The position numbers and the translations under genes were made by a program. A stretch of DNA of 64,000 nt, from the NCBI RefSeq assembly GCF_950295315.1, contig NC_080166.1, forward strand, positions 99,639,141 to 99,703,140, read 5' to 3'. Source of the DNA: Erinaceus europaeus. Its lineage: Eukaryota > Chordata > Mammalia > Eulipotyphla > Erinaceidae. Under the pieces are notes generated by a model, which searched no databases, had not been told where the DNA came from, and worked only from the letters and a program-made list of their open reading frames with translations. Shown here piece by piece: positions 22,491 to 33,734 of this stretch; position 1 is the first letter of the stretch; every line of letters begins with the position of its first letter.

Positions 22491-24185
22491 ATACCAAAGT
22501 TTCTCTGCAGTGGTAGATTATGCTGGGTCCGCTACACTTCTCAGTTTAATGACAAATAAGCTGTTTAGATGATAGTAAGTGACATTAGATCATTAATCCC
22601 AGTGGGCATGAATTTGAGGAAGCAAACACTTGCCTTTCAACTGGTGGAACTTTTTTTCTTTTTTACAGGAAAAAAGACTATCCAATCTCAAAATGATTGC
22701 CTTTCCTTCCAAATTGCAGTGTGACACTTGGGCAAAAACTTTAGTTTATTAAAATATATAACACTGGGCTGAAATGTAGTACTTTTACATTAATTCTGGA
22801 TTGAATGAATCACATATTTTAAAACAGATTGAATGTTAAATGAAGAGAAACTTGTGAACATCTCTGTTATTTAGGATTTCTTTTATTTTGATAGAATTTT
22901 AGTCTCATCATATCCAAGTAGTACTAGTAATGGCTGTTGGCCAGGACCTAGAAATAGATCATTCAATAGAAATGGATGTTAGAATTCTTGTCTTTTAAAT
23001 TTAAATGTGAGCATGCACATTTAGTTTTCTGATATTATAAAGAATAGTGACCAGAAAGGTTACTCACAGTAATTAATTAACCAACACTAAAATTTTTTAA
23101 TGAAATATTTACTCTGAGTGGCTAAAGATGTACTCGTATTTTATTCAGCAACATACTGCTGTGCCAAGACAGGCATTATTTTCTTTAATTATAAATAATA
23201 TGGATAAGACATTCACTATTTTGGGTACCTTGGATACTTAACTTTATTTACACTCCTCCCTATAAAATGATTGAAATAGTTGTTCCAAACACCTGACTTC
23301 ATGCATAGCAGAGTTACCATTACATCTTGAAAAACCAGAGCTAGGAATTATAAAAGAAGTGGCTATCTCAGCTGCATATTGTATGCCTATCACAAAATTT
23401 CAGGTAATTTCATATAAATTCACAGAGCATTATGGCCTCTATTTTCTGTCCTTAAGTTGTTAAGAGAAAGCAAACTTGCATACAAGTTGTCTTATATAGA
23501 CACAGAGGAGTGGGGAGTAGGTGGGCAGAATCTGGAAGCAGCTGACTTCATATTAAATTTGGAAGACAGCTGTGGCTCACATGTGCCAAGTACAAAACAC
23601 ATCTTTTATGGCTGCTTGCTGGATGTCAAACAAGAATAATGTAGCTACAGAAAATGGGGGGGGGGGGCGGGAGGCTGGGAGAGAAGTCTTATTTTGACTT
23701 CAAGTGATTTTTTAGCATATCCCTTAAGTAAAACTAGTCTTTCCTCTTGACTCTTGTTTGTCTTGCCTTTCCTGTACCCTCAATACACTCATAATACAGT
23801 GTCTGATGGACTAGCAGCCTAGAAGGGGTCTTTCCCTTAAGGAGTGGTGTATAGACCAGCCACTCCTTAGTGGCTTAGCATGCTTGGAATCATTTGGAGG
23901 TATAGCTGAAACACATATCAGGGTTTCATCTCTGGAGATTCTTATCCAGTGGATTTGAGTGGGACCTGGGAATTTTCCCATCTATAAACTTCCATGTGAT
24001 GGTCATGAGGTTGATCCGAAAACTAAACATTGAAATCTGTTTAGAGTAGCAGCTCTTAATCATGACAGCACTTTTTGACTCACCTGAAAACTTACAAAGA
24101 TCAAATCAATACAAACTCTTCCCACCCAAATTATGACCAGATCCACTCCAGAGCATAAGAATAGTTTTGTATCAATTAATTAAGC
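22491..24185. other. Unique-looking sequence
   Basis: The longest repeat-free stretch in the left half. It contains a poly(G) run at 23657-23669. Short open frames here show no recognisable domain. Confidence 0.5.
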
Positions 24186-24189
24186 AATG

Positions 24190-24358
24190 TATAGATTTAT
24201 TTTATTTCATATGAAACAGAGTTTTATGGGGGGGAGGAGAGAAAGAGATAGAAGCCAGAGCACCCTCTGGTACATGCAGCACTGGGGATCAAACCAGGCA
24301 CCTCACATACGTAAGTTCCCTGCTCTACCAGTTGAGGTATTTCCCTGACTGCAGAACA
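24190..24358 (-). mobile_element. Old tRNA-derived SINE
   Basis: 'gcactggggatcaaaccagg' is the reversed B-box region, and 'gctctaccagttgaggtatt' the A-box region of a tRNA-like head. A G-rich/GAGA body lies to the left. Confidence 0.5.
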
Positions 24359-25265
24359 GTTTTTATTTTATTTTATTTTATTTTTTCATTTTTAAATGGA
24401 TACCCAAGATTTAAGCTTATTCTTAGATTTCACATAATTGGTGGATGAAACCTAAGCAGATTGTACCCTCCTTGTCTCCTCTGCTTTACCCTGGTCCTTT
24501 AACTTCACCATGTTGTTCTTATGTGGAGGCTACCATTCTCCATTTAGCTTGTTAAGATGAAGTGCCTTGCTTTCACTTCCCTTCCTAGTTGACTTTCTGC
24601 TCTAACTTTCTTTCCTGAGAAGAGGCAAATGCTACTTTCCTTTATCTTGACTCCCCAGTGGACTAGTTTATTTCCTCCAACCACATTTTGACAGGAGAGA
24701 AAGGCTTGGAAACTGATGCAGTGTTCATAATGCTATTTGAAATAATTTGTAACTCGCTATTTCAAAATAAGAATGAGTAAAAAATTTGTAATTGAAGCTT
24801 CAGATTTTCTGGAATTAACTGTAGCATTAATAGCAATGGGACAAATGATTATGAAGTTAAATGAATAAGGAAATACAATACACAAAAATGTTTTTTTGTT
24901 CCTGTACAGAAAACTGCTTCTACGGAGGTGAGTGGACAGAGGAAGGAAATTATTATAACACATCAGTCATCCATCATGGTTCAAATATGATTTGCTCCAG
25001 CATGATAATACTTTACACTATGAAGTAAAAATAAAATATATCAGTACAGCTACAGTAGGGGAAGACAGTTCTATGCATGATACTCATAATCTTACTACTC
25101 TTCCTCTTTACTTAGTGTGGCCACATGATTTTGTTCTGGGAGTTCCTCTGTTATAGCTTTCCTAAACATTTATTCATTTTGACCTGTTTCTATGAGTTAG
25201 AAGTCTCAAGTGTTCCTTACATCTATCAATTCAATTAGTATTTATAATGAAGGCCAAAGAACTTT
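24359..25265. other. Unique-looking sequence
   Basis: Starts with a short TTTTA tandem. Otherwise nothing recognised. Confidence 0.45.
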
Positions 25266-25267
25266 TT

Positions 25268-25480
25268 TTTTTTGGACGCCATTGGGTCTTCACTGATTGG
25301 AACCAACTTTTTAAGACACACACACACACACACGCACACACACACACACACAATAGAGAGAGAGACTCTCCACAGCACCTTAAGCTTCATCTAGTATGAT
25401 AGGAGCTAGAATTGAACCTGCATCTTGCATGTGACAATGCAGGCACACTTCTCAGGTGAACTGTTCTGTTGACCTAGTGC
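25268..25480 (-). mobile_element. Old SINE containing (CA)n
   Basis: A CA microsatellite at 25316-25352 sits in what looks like a reversed SINE body. 'gctagaattgaacctgcatc' is the reversed B-box region. Confidence 0.42.
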
Positions 25481-25489
25481 CAATGCCTT

Positions 25490-26045
25490 TAAAAATTTTT
25501 AATTAGTGATTTCATACTGATTTACAAGATTGTAAGATAATAGGGGTATAATTCCACACAGTTCCCACAACCAGAGTTCTGTGTCTGATTCCCTCCATTG
25601 TAAGCTTCCCTATTGTTTACCTCTCTGGGAGTATCTTTTTGGAGTGCAGAAGGTGGGAGTTCTGGATTCTGTAATTGCTTCTCCACTGGACAGGGGGGTT
25701 GGCAGACTGGTCCATACCCCCAGCCTGTTTCTGTCTTATCCTTAATGGGTACGGCTCTAGAGAGGTGAGGTTCAAGAGACATTGGTGAGATCATCTGCTC
25801 TGGGAAGTCAGAATGGAATCATAGTAGCATCTGGAACTTGGTGGCTGAAATGCAGTAAGATGGAAAGCAGGAGAAAATTTTTTAATAAACAGGAACAATA
25901 AAGTAGGAATAAAGCAGAAGAAAATAGGGACCTTAGGGTGGAAAGAACCTAGGAAGTCTATTTAGGTATGTTCCTTGGAGCCCATGTCTTAGTAATCTTT
26001 GCTTGAGTTTGATAGCTAACATGGGAGATATCTTTTTAGTTGAAG
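25490..26045 (-). mobile_element. L1 3'UTR, older long form
   Basis: 25490-25870 is the reversed terminal part of the common 3'UTR. Beyond it, 25930-26040 ('tctatttaggtatgttcctt', 'tttgatagctaacatggg') matches the right end of the extra segment at 32670-32760. This copy therefore has the long form, truncated within that segment. Confidence 0.78.
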
Positions 26046-27330
26046 TACTATTTTAAAAAAATAAAATTTTTTATTATTCTTGCTAATATTTTTACCATAT
26101 ATTTTAACTGGTCAGCCATACCTCCTTTTTTGCATAATATGTGGTTATTTTTCTGTAAAATGTGAAGTTTTGTTTATATACACTGCCTCATAGCACAAGC
26201 TACATTTTATAAGTTCATTACAACTTGGAATGAAGGGCCATGAAGTCAGTCAGTGACCTTGCTGTGTCATTTCATTCATATTTTGCATTTACTTGTTCTG
26301 TTTTATTTAATGAAGCAAACAAATTCAGAGATTATGTATATGTCTTATTTTTTCTATTGTTGATATGATCCAGTTTAGATCTGTGATTTATATGTCCTGA
26401 AGTCATTTACACTGCTTTTCTGTTTATTTATTTTTCTGCAGATGGGGAGCTGATAGGCTCACCTTTGACTCAGAAAAGACCTTCCTCTGGGATTTTAAAG
26501 ACATCTTTCTTAAAGGTCAGAGAATGTGGAAATTGCCAAATGGTTCTGTGTATAATCTAGGTACAGTGACTTGATGTGAAGAAGAATTGATGTCCATATT
26601 TTCCTTTGTAGATTTAATAGCAATCAATTAAGCTTTATTAGGTCTAATCTATAATGTAGCAAAGAGTTCAAGCCAATTCCTTGCATTGCCAACTCATAGC
26701 TAACGTTGCTACTTCCGTCTTATGTGATCAGTCAGAAGACCAACTGTATAAATGATTTAGGATGACCACTGAATATCATCCAGGGGTAATTTGGAGTGAT
26801 TACTTCCATTTCTCCAGAAACTGTAAAGACCAAATGAGAGAAATCAGTGGTCACTGAATTGGCCACGATGGATTTGTCTGCCTAATGTTTCTGAACTTTT
26901 CTTGGCTGCATTCCTGTTTGCTGATGACTGTGAGCAGTAGGAAAGGACAGAGTGATTTTTAGAAGTAGTGGCCTCTGTCTAAAGTCTCAGCCCACTGTTA
27001 GTTCTGCTAAAGCTTCTGTGTGCCAACAGACATGTTGAGGTTAAGACTAATACATCTCCTTTCATCTAAAGACTAGTGTTGGTATGCCTGCTTTCAGATT
27101 TGATAAACCCATAGTGGGAAAAGCAAACCCTTGTGATAGGAACCCAGGCAAGAAGGTTATAAACAAAGTTTTAAACCAAATATGTTAGCAGCCAAGCCAG
27201 TGTTGGGTATAGATTTAAAATTCATTTTTATTCATTTTAAGTCTTGTGTTTGTTATTTTTAGTTGTGGTTACTACCATGATGAGGATTTATAATTGTTTA
27301 TTAACATATATAATATTTTTATGCAGCTTT
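26046..27330. other. Unique-looking sequence
   Basis: No repeat recognised. It contains one weak exon-like stretch, listed separately. Confidence 0.5.
26442..26515 (+). other. Weak exon-like stretch
   Basis: A long pyrimidine tract ends in CTGCAG at 26436-26441. From codon GAT at 26441 one frame stays open for 39 codons to a TAG at 26558-26560. A possible but poor donor (AAAG/GTCAG) is at 26515-26516. The translation starts D-G-E-L-I-G-S-P-L-T and contains S-G-I-L-K-T-S. I do not recognise the protein, and chance is a likely explanation. Confidence 0.15.
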
Positions 27331-27341
27331 AGTGAAATTAT

Positions 27342-27537
27342 GGGATGCATTGGATCGACCTTCTCGTGGTGCATCCCGTGAGTACCCATTCATTGGGGAA
27401 ACTGACAATCCTTCCTAGCCGACTGAATCCACATGGATCCCAGTCACTTTCAAAGCCAGCAACAAGCAGCTCCTGACAGCTTTCAACCTGACCTGTTGAC
27501 TGGCTATGGAAGAAGGGCAAACGCTAGAAGAAGAAGA
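27342..27537 (+). mobile_element. Unidentified 196-bp retroposed element
   Basis: It is flanked by a perfect 11-bp duplication 'agtgaaattat' at 27331-27341 and 27538-27548. It ends in a (GAA)n-type tail starting near 27523. The body contains several CpG sites, unlike the surrounding AT-rich DNA, and a B-box-like GATCGACCT near its 5' end. It shares nothing visible with the ERI-type SINEs or L1 here and is the only copy in the window. It could be another small SINE family or a retroposed RNA. My memory of similar sequence in hedgehog is not checked. Confidence 0.7.
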
Positions 27538-27839
27538 AGTGAAATTATATTTGCTTCTCTATGAAAATATTCCTGGTATTATGAAATTTAATCTTTGGAA
27601 AAATTCATCCCTCTCTGTGAATCATTCTAATACATTTTTCTTCATTTAAGGAAGTCATTTGCAGATTTATTCTAAATAATTTGGATGTCATGGGCTTAAA
27701 AAAAAATAAGTCCTTTGGTGTGGCAGCAGGAGAATAAAGATCTGACCTCTGTGTATGCTTTTTAGTAGGTGTGAAGCATATAGATGTGTTTGAACTTATA
27801 ATTTTCTTGGAAAAAAATGTCATTTCATTCTCTCCCTTT

Positions 27840-27960
27840 TTAAAAACCTAAACACGGATCAGCTTTCACTTGTGATGGTGCTGGAGACTGAACTTGGGGC
27901 TTTGGAGCCCCAGCCATGAAGCCTTTTGCATAGCCAGTATGCCATCTCTATAACCCTTCT
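27840..27960 (-). mobile_element. Old tRNA-derived SINE (second family)
   Basis: 'gatggtgctggagactgaac' and 'agccagtatgccatctctat' correspond to the same blocks at 10445-10560 and 46740-46848. Confidence 0.5.
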
Positions 27961-28298
27961 TCAAAATATATTGCTTTCTCATTCTCATTACAGTGCCTTA
28001 TGTCTATGGGGGTGAACTCTTCTTTAGCAGTCTACATGAATTTTGGGGTGTCTATGAAAAAGTTTTTTCCCCCTCTCATACTAATTAACTACTGATTTAT
28101 ATGTCTACATTTTGCTAGGAGTGTACATAAACACCATTCCCACCACCAAAAGACTGTGACCCATCCCTCCCACCCACTCCCACCCCCCACTGGCCCAGGA
28201 AGATGCATGTCTACCCCTCACCACAGGGTTTTCACTTTGGTGCCCTACTTATAATTTGATCTGGTCCTGCTTTTAGTTTCCCTTTGAGATCTTCTTAC

Positions 28299-28862
28299 TC
28301 AACTTCTGTTGATGAGTGGGATCATCCCATACTCATCTTTATCTTTCTAACTTAGCTCACTTAACATAATTCCTTCTACCTCTGTCCAAGATGGGTCAGA
28401 GAAGGTGGGTTCATTGTTCTTGATAGCTGCACAGTATTCCATTGTGTATATATACCACAGCTTTCTCAGCCACTCATCTGTTGTTGGGCACCTGGGTTGC
28501 TTCCAGGTTTTAGCTATTATGAATTGTGCTGCTATGAACATAGGAGTACACACCTCTTATTGGTTGGGTGTTATGGAGTCCTTGGGGTATAACCCCAGGA
28601 GAGGAATTACTGGATCATATGGAAGGTCCATGTCTAGCCTTCTGAGAGTTTTCCAGACTGCTCTCCACAGAGGCTGTACCAATTTACATTCCCACCAGCA
28701 ATGTAAAAGGGTTCCTCTGTCCCCACATCCTCTCCAGCATTTGTTGCTGCTGTCCTTTTTGATGTATGCCATTCTTACAGGAGTGAGGTGGTATCTTAGT
28801 GTTGTCTTAATTTGCATTTCTCTGACAATCAGTGACCTAGAGCAGTTTTTCATATGTTAGTT
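28299..28862 (-). pseudogene. L1 ORF2 C-terminal fragment
   Basis: The minus strand encodes the last ~185 residues of ORF2 in two frames. 28557-28853 carries the Cys-containing block [17 protein letters not shown] of L1 ORF2p. 28347-28553 continues with W-K-Q-P-R-C-P-T-T and Y-T-M-E-Y. A frameshift lies near 28555, and a Gln codon is replaced by TAG at about 28347. The usual stop follows at 28299-28301. It is non-functional. Confidence 0.92.
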
Positions 28863-29964
28863 AGTCTCAAATTTTCTAAAAAAAAAAACAAACTGAATCT
28901 TTTAAATATATAGGCTGTGTATTTGATATGCGGACTCTCTCAAAAGCCTAGACTAAGTAGATTAGAAGCATCCAATAGCACAGCTATATACAAGATACTG
29001 GATACTATACAGCAAAACATAACAAAAGGACTTTTCAAAGTTACCCAATTACCAAATAATGTGATGATAACATTAACTATTGATTGTCTTTTTGAACCCT
29101 AAGACAGCAGGAACCTCATATCTCCACTATAGAGCCCCTACTTCCCCCAGTCCTGGAACCCTTGGATAGGGCCCACTTTCCCGTATGCATCTTCCAATCC
29201 AAACCAAATAATATTGCATCCGCTGATCACAACCTAACCAAAGCAACGATTGCCACCTCAACATGCTTCACCTCAGACTGTGTCCAGAGACTTCACGTGT
29301 GGAATGACAACCCTTCAGCTTCATTACTCGGGTGAGACATTTCCTTTTATAGTACACTCTAATTTCATCTCAGGTGGTTCACTTTCTAACAAAGTCCCAT
29401 AACCTAGATATACACCAGTTTCTGTGAGAGAGAGCTTATGTTCACACATATCCATAAATTACTACAAAATATATACCTGAAAGCAGAAGTACACTAGAGT
29501 TTGCAGTGAGTACCTCCCTAACACTTCCTCTCCACTATTCCAAACTTTGTGTCCATGATTGCTCAACAATTTGTTTGGCTTCGTATGTTGACTCTCTTTT
29601 CAATCACCAGGTTCCAGATGCCACCAGGATGCTGGCCAGGCTTCCCTGGATTGAAGACCCCACCAATGTGTCCTGGAGCTCAGCTTCCCCAGAGACACAC
29701 CCTACTAGGGAAAGAGAGAGGCAGACTGGGAGTATGGACCGACCAGTCAACGCCCATGTTCAGCGGGGAAGCAATTACAGAAGCCAGACCTTCTACCTTC
29801 TGCGACCCTCAATGACCCTGGGTCCATGCTCCCAGATGGATAGAGAATGGGAAAGCTATCAGGGGAGGGGGTGGGTTATGGAGATTAGGTGGTGGGAATT
29901 GTGTGGAGTTGTACCCCTCCTACCTTATAGTTTTGTTAATTAATCCTTTCTTAAATAAAAAAAA
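28863..29964 (+). mobile_element. L1 3'UTR, short form, with 3' end
   Basis: About 1.1 kb matches the reversed copy at 58137-59240 over its full length. A 145-codon frame (29506-29943) and an overlapping 88-codon frame (29549-29815) are open. The polyadenylation signal is near 29953-29958. Confidence 0.92.
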
Positions 29965-30184
29965 GAAAAAGTTTTTGATAGCCTATATTTGCTAGTTAGT
30001 AATGGAAAAAGCAAGCCTATGTCATTGAGGATGGTGTTAGAGAATTCCTTAGAAGAGACTAGACCAGGACTATCTGATATCAAGTAAAACCCAAAATGGA
30101 GAGTTATTAAACTGTTCTGACATTTCAGAATATCCACTTCTATATTCAGATATTATATTTCTTGAAACCTTAGCATAGAATAAT

Positions 30185-30485
30185 GAGTATGGACCCAGTA
30201 TCATGCATGGGGTGCAGAAGGTGGAAGGTCTGGCTTCTGCAATTGCTTCTCCACTGAACATGGGTGTTGGCAGGTCGATCCATACTCTCAGCCTGTTTCT
30301 ATCTTTCCCTAGTGGGGCAGGGCTCTGGAGAGCTGGGGTTCCAGTGTATACAGGTAAGGTCATCTGTCCAGTGAATTCAGGTTGGCATGATGGTAGCATC
30401 TGCAACTTGGTGGCTGAAAAAACATTAAGATATAAAGCAGAAAAAATTGTTTAATAATCAGGAATCTAAAGGTAGAACTATTGTA
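30185..30485 (-). mobile_element. L1 3'UTR internal piece, older
   Basis: It matches in reverse the middle of the 3'UTR ('gcttctgcaattgcttctcc', 'ggtggctgaaaaaacattaa') but lacks the last ~130 bp and any tail. The true 3' end is therefore missing. Confidence 0.72.
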
Positions 30486-30579
30486 GATAGGCTATTAGAT
30501 TTCCTTTCCTTGATCATAGAACTCCTTAACTCTATTTTGAGTGACACACTTGTTTTTTAAATTTTTTTATTATTATTTT

Positions 30580-30996
30580 TATTTATAAAAAGGAAACATT
30601 GACTAAACCATAGGATAAGAGGGGTACAACTTCACACAATTCCCACCACCAGAACTCTGTATCCCTGATAGCTTTCCTGTTCTTTAACCCTCTGGGAGTA
30701 TGAACCCAAGGTCATTGTGAGATGCAGAAGGTGGAAGGTCTGGCTTCTGTAATTGCTTCCCTGCTTAACATGGGCGTTGACAGGTCGATCCATACTCCCA
30801 GCCTGTCTCTCTCTTTCCCTAGTGGGGAAAGGCTCTGGAGAAGCAGAGCTCCAGGGCACATTGGTGGGGTTGTCTGTCTAGGGAAGTCTGGTCGGCATCA
30901 TGCTAGCATCTGAAACCTGGTGGTTGAAAATAGAGTTAACGTACAAAGCCAAACAAATTGTTGACAAATCATGGACCTAAAGGCTGGAATAAGAGT
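30580..30996 (-). mobile_element. Host L1 3'UTR, 3' part
   Basis: The reversed terminal 415 bp of a long-form L1 3'UTR, with its tail at the left. It continues in register at 32640, so it is one half of a copy split by the insertion at 30997-32636. Confidence 0.82.
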
Positions 30997-32392
30997 GATG
31001 CACTTCTTAACAAAACCTCAGAACTTAGATATAGACCAGGGCCCATGAGATAGGGCATATTATGTACATGTATCCATAAGTTTGGGGAAAACATATATAT
31101 TAACGCAAAAGTGCACGATAGTGTGCAGTGAGTCAATAAATGCAGCAAGCAAGTAGAAAGACCTAAAAAGACACCTTAAAGTACCTAATGAAATAGTTTC
31201 TACTTAGACCTAGATAACCTCCTCACCTACCTCCTATTGCATGTCCCTCAATCATTCCAAAGCTAACCTTGTCAAAGTAAGAACTACAAAAGCTGGATAA
31301 GGGCAAGAGATTGGCATACTTTAATGATGACTCTTTAGTCACTACCAGGCCACCCCATCACCTTGAACCCTAGTTCTGCAATTCCCACACAGACCTGATG
31401 GGCCTAGACTTCTAACAGATCCCTCTTGCCAGTCTCACTGGTCATCTCCATCCAGGAACAACAGAACAGCCCCCTTTGTGGGCCCCTCTAGGAACCTTTC
31501 CCTCAGTGTGGATCAACAATGGTAGGGACTGCTCTATTCTCTGAAGGGAGGTTGGATATCATACTCTACCTATCACCTGAGGAAGATGGGTACTGAAATT
31601 AGTGCAGCCTGGAATGTTCCTAGCTGTGACCACAGAATGCAAGCTCAGACCTACAGGCATGCACATACAAGTTACATAAGCTCCTGTGCTGAATATGGGT
31701 CCCAGATCAAATCGATATGGTTTATAGTTAACTATATTTATATACTTTTCCCAGATTTGGGAGCTACTCTTTGCTGTGATCCAGGTTTCTAGTCCTTTTT
31801 CCAACTATAACACCATCTCCCCAGACAATAACTTGTGTCCACCTGAATGTTAGATGTCAAGCTTAGGCAAAAACTAGTAAATAATGGGCCCCCTGGAATA
31901 TACCTAAAATAGACCTACTACCTTTTTTCAAAATGGATACCCCAAATCTTCATCTGCAATATTCTTGCTTTTAAGTTCACGATTAGTCAACAACATGCTC
32001 TGCTTTATGTCTTAAGACTTTTTCAGCCACCAGGTTCTAGTTGCTGCTACGATGATGCCAACCTGACTTTCCAGGGCAGACGACACCGCTGATATGTCCT
32101 GGAGCCCCACCAGAGCCCTGCCCCACGAGGGAAAGATAGACATAGGCTGGGAGTATGGATCGACCTGTCAACGTCCATGTTCAGTAGGGAAGCAATTACA
32201 GAAGCCAGACCATCCACCTTCTGCACCACATAATGACCCTGGGTTCATACTCACAGATGGATGAAGTATAGGAAAGCTTTCAAGGGAGGGGATGTCATAC
32301 AGAACTCTGGTGGTGGGAATTATGTGGAATTGTACCCCTCTTACCCTATGGACTTGTCAATATTTCCTTTTTATAAATAAAAATAAAAAATA
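30997..32392 (+). mobile_element. L1 3'UTR, long form, inserted in opposite orientation
   Basis: It runs from 'aacaaaacctcagaacttag' to an A-rich AATAAA end. After 31133 it contains about 805 bp (31134-31938) that are absent from the short-form copies, where the flanking parts are joined directly. It is 5' truncated and carries no ORF2. The host on both sides is the same L1 region in minus orientation. Confidence 0.85.
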
Positions 32393-32394
32393 AT

Positions 32395-32636
32395 CCCCAC
32401 CTGCTGGGAGGGTCACTTCACAAGCAATGAAACAGTTCTGCAGGTGTCTATCTTTCTCTCTGCCTCTCTGTCTTCCCTCCCCCCTCATCTCTCTGTCCTA
32501 TCCAACAGCAATAACAGCAATAAAAACAACAACAATAACAACAATAAAAAACAAGGGCAACAAAAGGGAAAAAAATCACTTCCAGGAGCAGTGGATTCAT
32601 AGTGCAGGCACTGAGCCCCAGTGATAACCCTGGAGC
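32395..32636 (+). mobile_element. ERI-type SINE, 5' truncated, long 3' form
   Basis: It starts at 'ccccacctgctgggag', so the head is missing, and it ends with the 3' module and 'ccctggagccaaaa'. It sits in the tail of the preceding L1, where 'aaaaaataat' is found on both sides. Confidence 0.87.
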
Positions 32637-32639
32637 CAA

Positions 32640-33645
32640 AAAAAATAATTTGGGGTTTACATTTTGGAAAAGGCTAGCAGGTCTATTTTAAGTATATTCC
32701 AAGGGGCTCTTGACTTTACTAATTTTTGCCTAAGCCTGACAGCCAACATACAGGTGGGCTAAAGGTGTCATAGTTGGAACAAGGACTAGAAAGCTGAATC
32801 ATGGAAGAGAGTAGCTCCCAAACTGGGAAAAGTATATAAATATTGTTAACTGTAAAGTCCATCGATTTGATATGGAGCCCATATTTAGTACAGGAGCCTG
32901 TGTAACCTCTGTATCCCTGTAGGTCTATGGTGATTCTATCATTCTTTGGTGATAGCTAGGAACATTCTAGGCTGCATCCATTTCAGGACCCATCTTCCTC
33001 CAGTGGCAGAGTATGTTGACCAGCCTCCCTTTTGAGAGTGGGGCAGTTCTTAGCAATGTTGACCCACATTGAGGGCAAGGTCCTGTAGAGGCCCACAAAA
33101 GGGTTCACTATGTTGTTCCTGATGGAGATGACAGTGACAGTGGAGAGGGATTTGTTAGAGGTCTAGGTCCACCATGTCTATGTGGGAATATCAGGACTCC
33201 CTGACTGAGGTCCTGGATGATAGGGTTGCCTAGTAGTAACCCAAAGAGCCATCATTGAAGTATGCCAGTCTCTTGCCCTTATCCAGCTTTTGTAGTCCTT
33301 ACTTTGTCTGAGAAGGCTAGCCCAGGATTAATTGAAGGAAGTGAAATAGGAAATAGGTAAGAAGGGTATCTAAGTCTGAGTAGACACTATTTGATTAAGT
33401 AATTTACGGTATCTAATTTTAAAAAAATGTCTTTTTTAGATCTTTCTACTTGCCTGCTGCACTTACTGAATCACTGCAAACTATTGTACACTTCTACATT
33501 AAGGTCTATATTTTCCCTTAAATTATGGATACATATGCACATGCATTCTGTCTCATGGGCCCTGGTCTATATCTAGGTTCTGTGGCTTTGTTAGGAAGTG
33601 CCCAACCTGATATAGATTTGAAGAGTCCTATGAGCTAGGAATGGT
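32640..33645 (-). mobile_element. Host L1 3'UTR, 5' part, long form
   Basis: The reverse complement aligns with 30997-31945, including the extra segment, and extends upstream to 'ggtgagaccattcctagc'. It is the continuation of 30580-30996. With the inserted copy it forms a large inverted repeat with arms of about 0.95 kb. Confidence 0.83.
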
Positions 33646-33647
33646 CT

Positions 33648-33720
33648 CACCAGGGATTCTTGCACCAAGGCCTAGCACTTTCTACTATGTGTGCTTAACC
33701 TATTGTGCTACCTACTGCCC
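33648..33720 (-). mobile_element. SINE head fragment
   Basis: 'gtgtgcttaacctattgtgc' is the reverse of the SINE A-box region. Only the head survives. Confidence 0.5.
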
Positions 33721-33734
33721 ACCCCCCCTTTTTT

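Larger units (their letters stand above)
28056..29976 (+). mobile_element. 5'-inverted (twin-primed) L1 insertion
   Basis: A perfect 12-bp duplication 'gaaaaagttttt' at 28056-28067 and 29965-29976 bounds the unit. 28068-28862 is inverted and holds the end of ORF2 plus the start of the 3'UTR. 28863-29964 is in plus orientation and holds the rest of the 3'UTR to the AATAAA/poly(A) end. Compared with 58137-59371, the plus segment resumes only about 10-20 bases after the inverted one stops. This matches the classic result of twin priming during L1 integration. Confidence 0.92.

Noticed and set aside
28405..28860. 151-residue plus-strand open frame
   Set aside because: It is the antisense of the L1 ORF2 C-terminal segment. 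The coding match is on the minus strand.
30580..33645. Possible complete provirus with two LTRs
   Set aside because: The repeated ends are L1 3'UTR copies in opposite orientation with A-rich tails. There is no primer-binding site, gag or pol.
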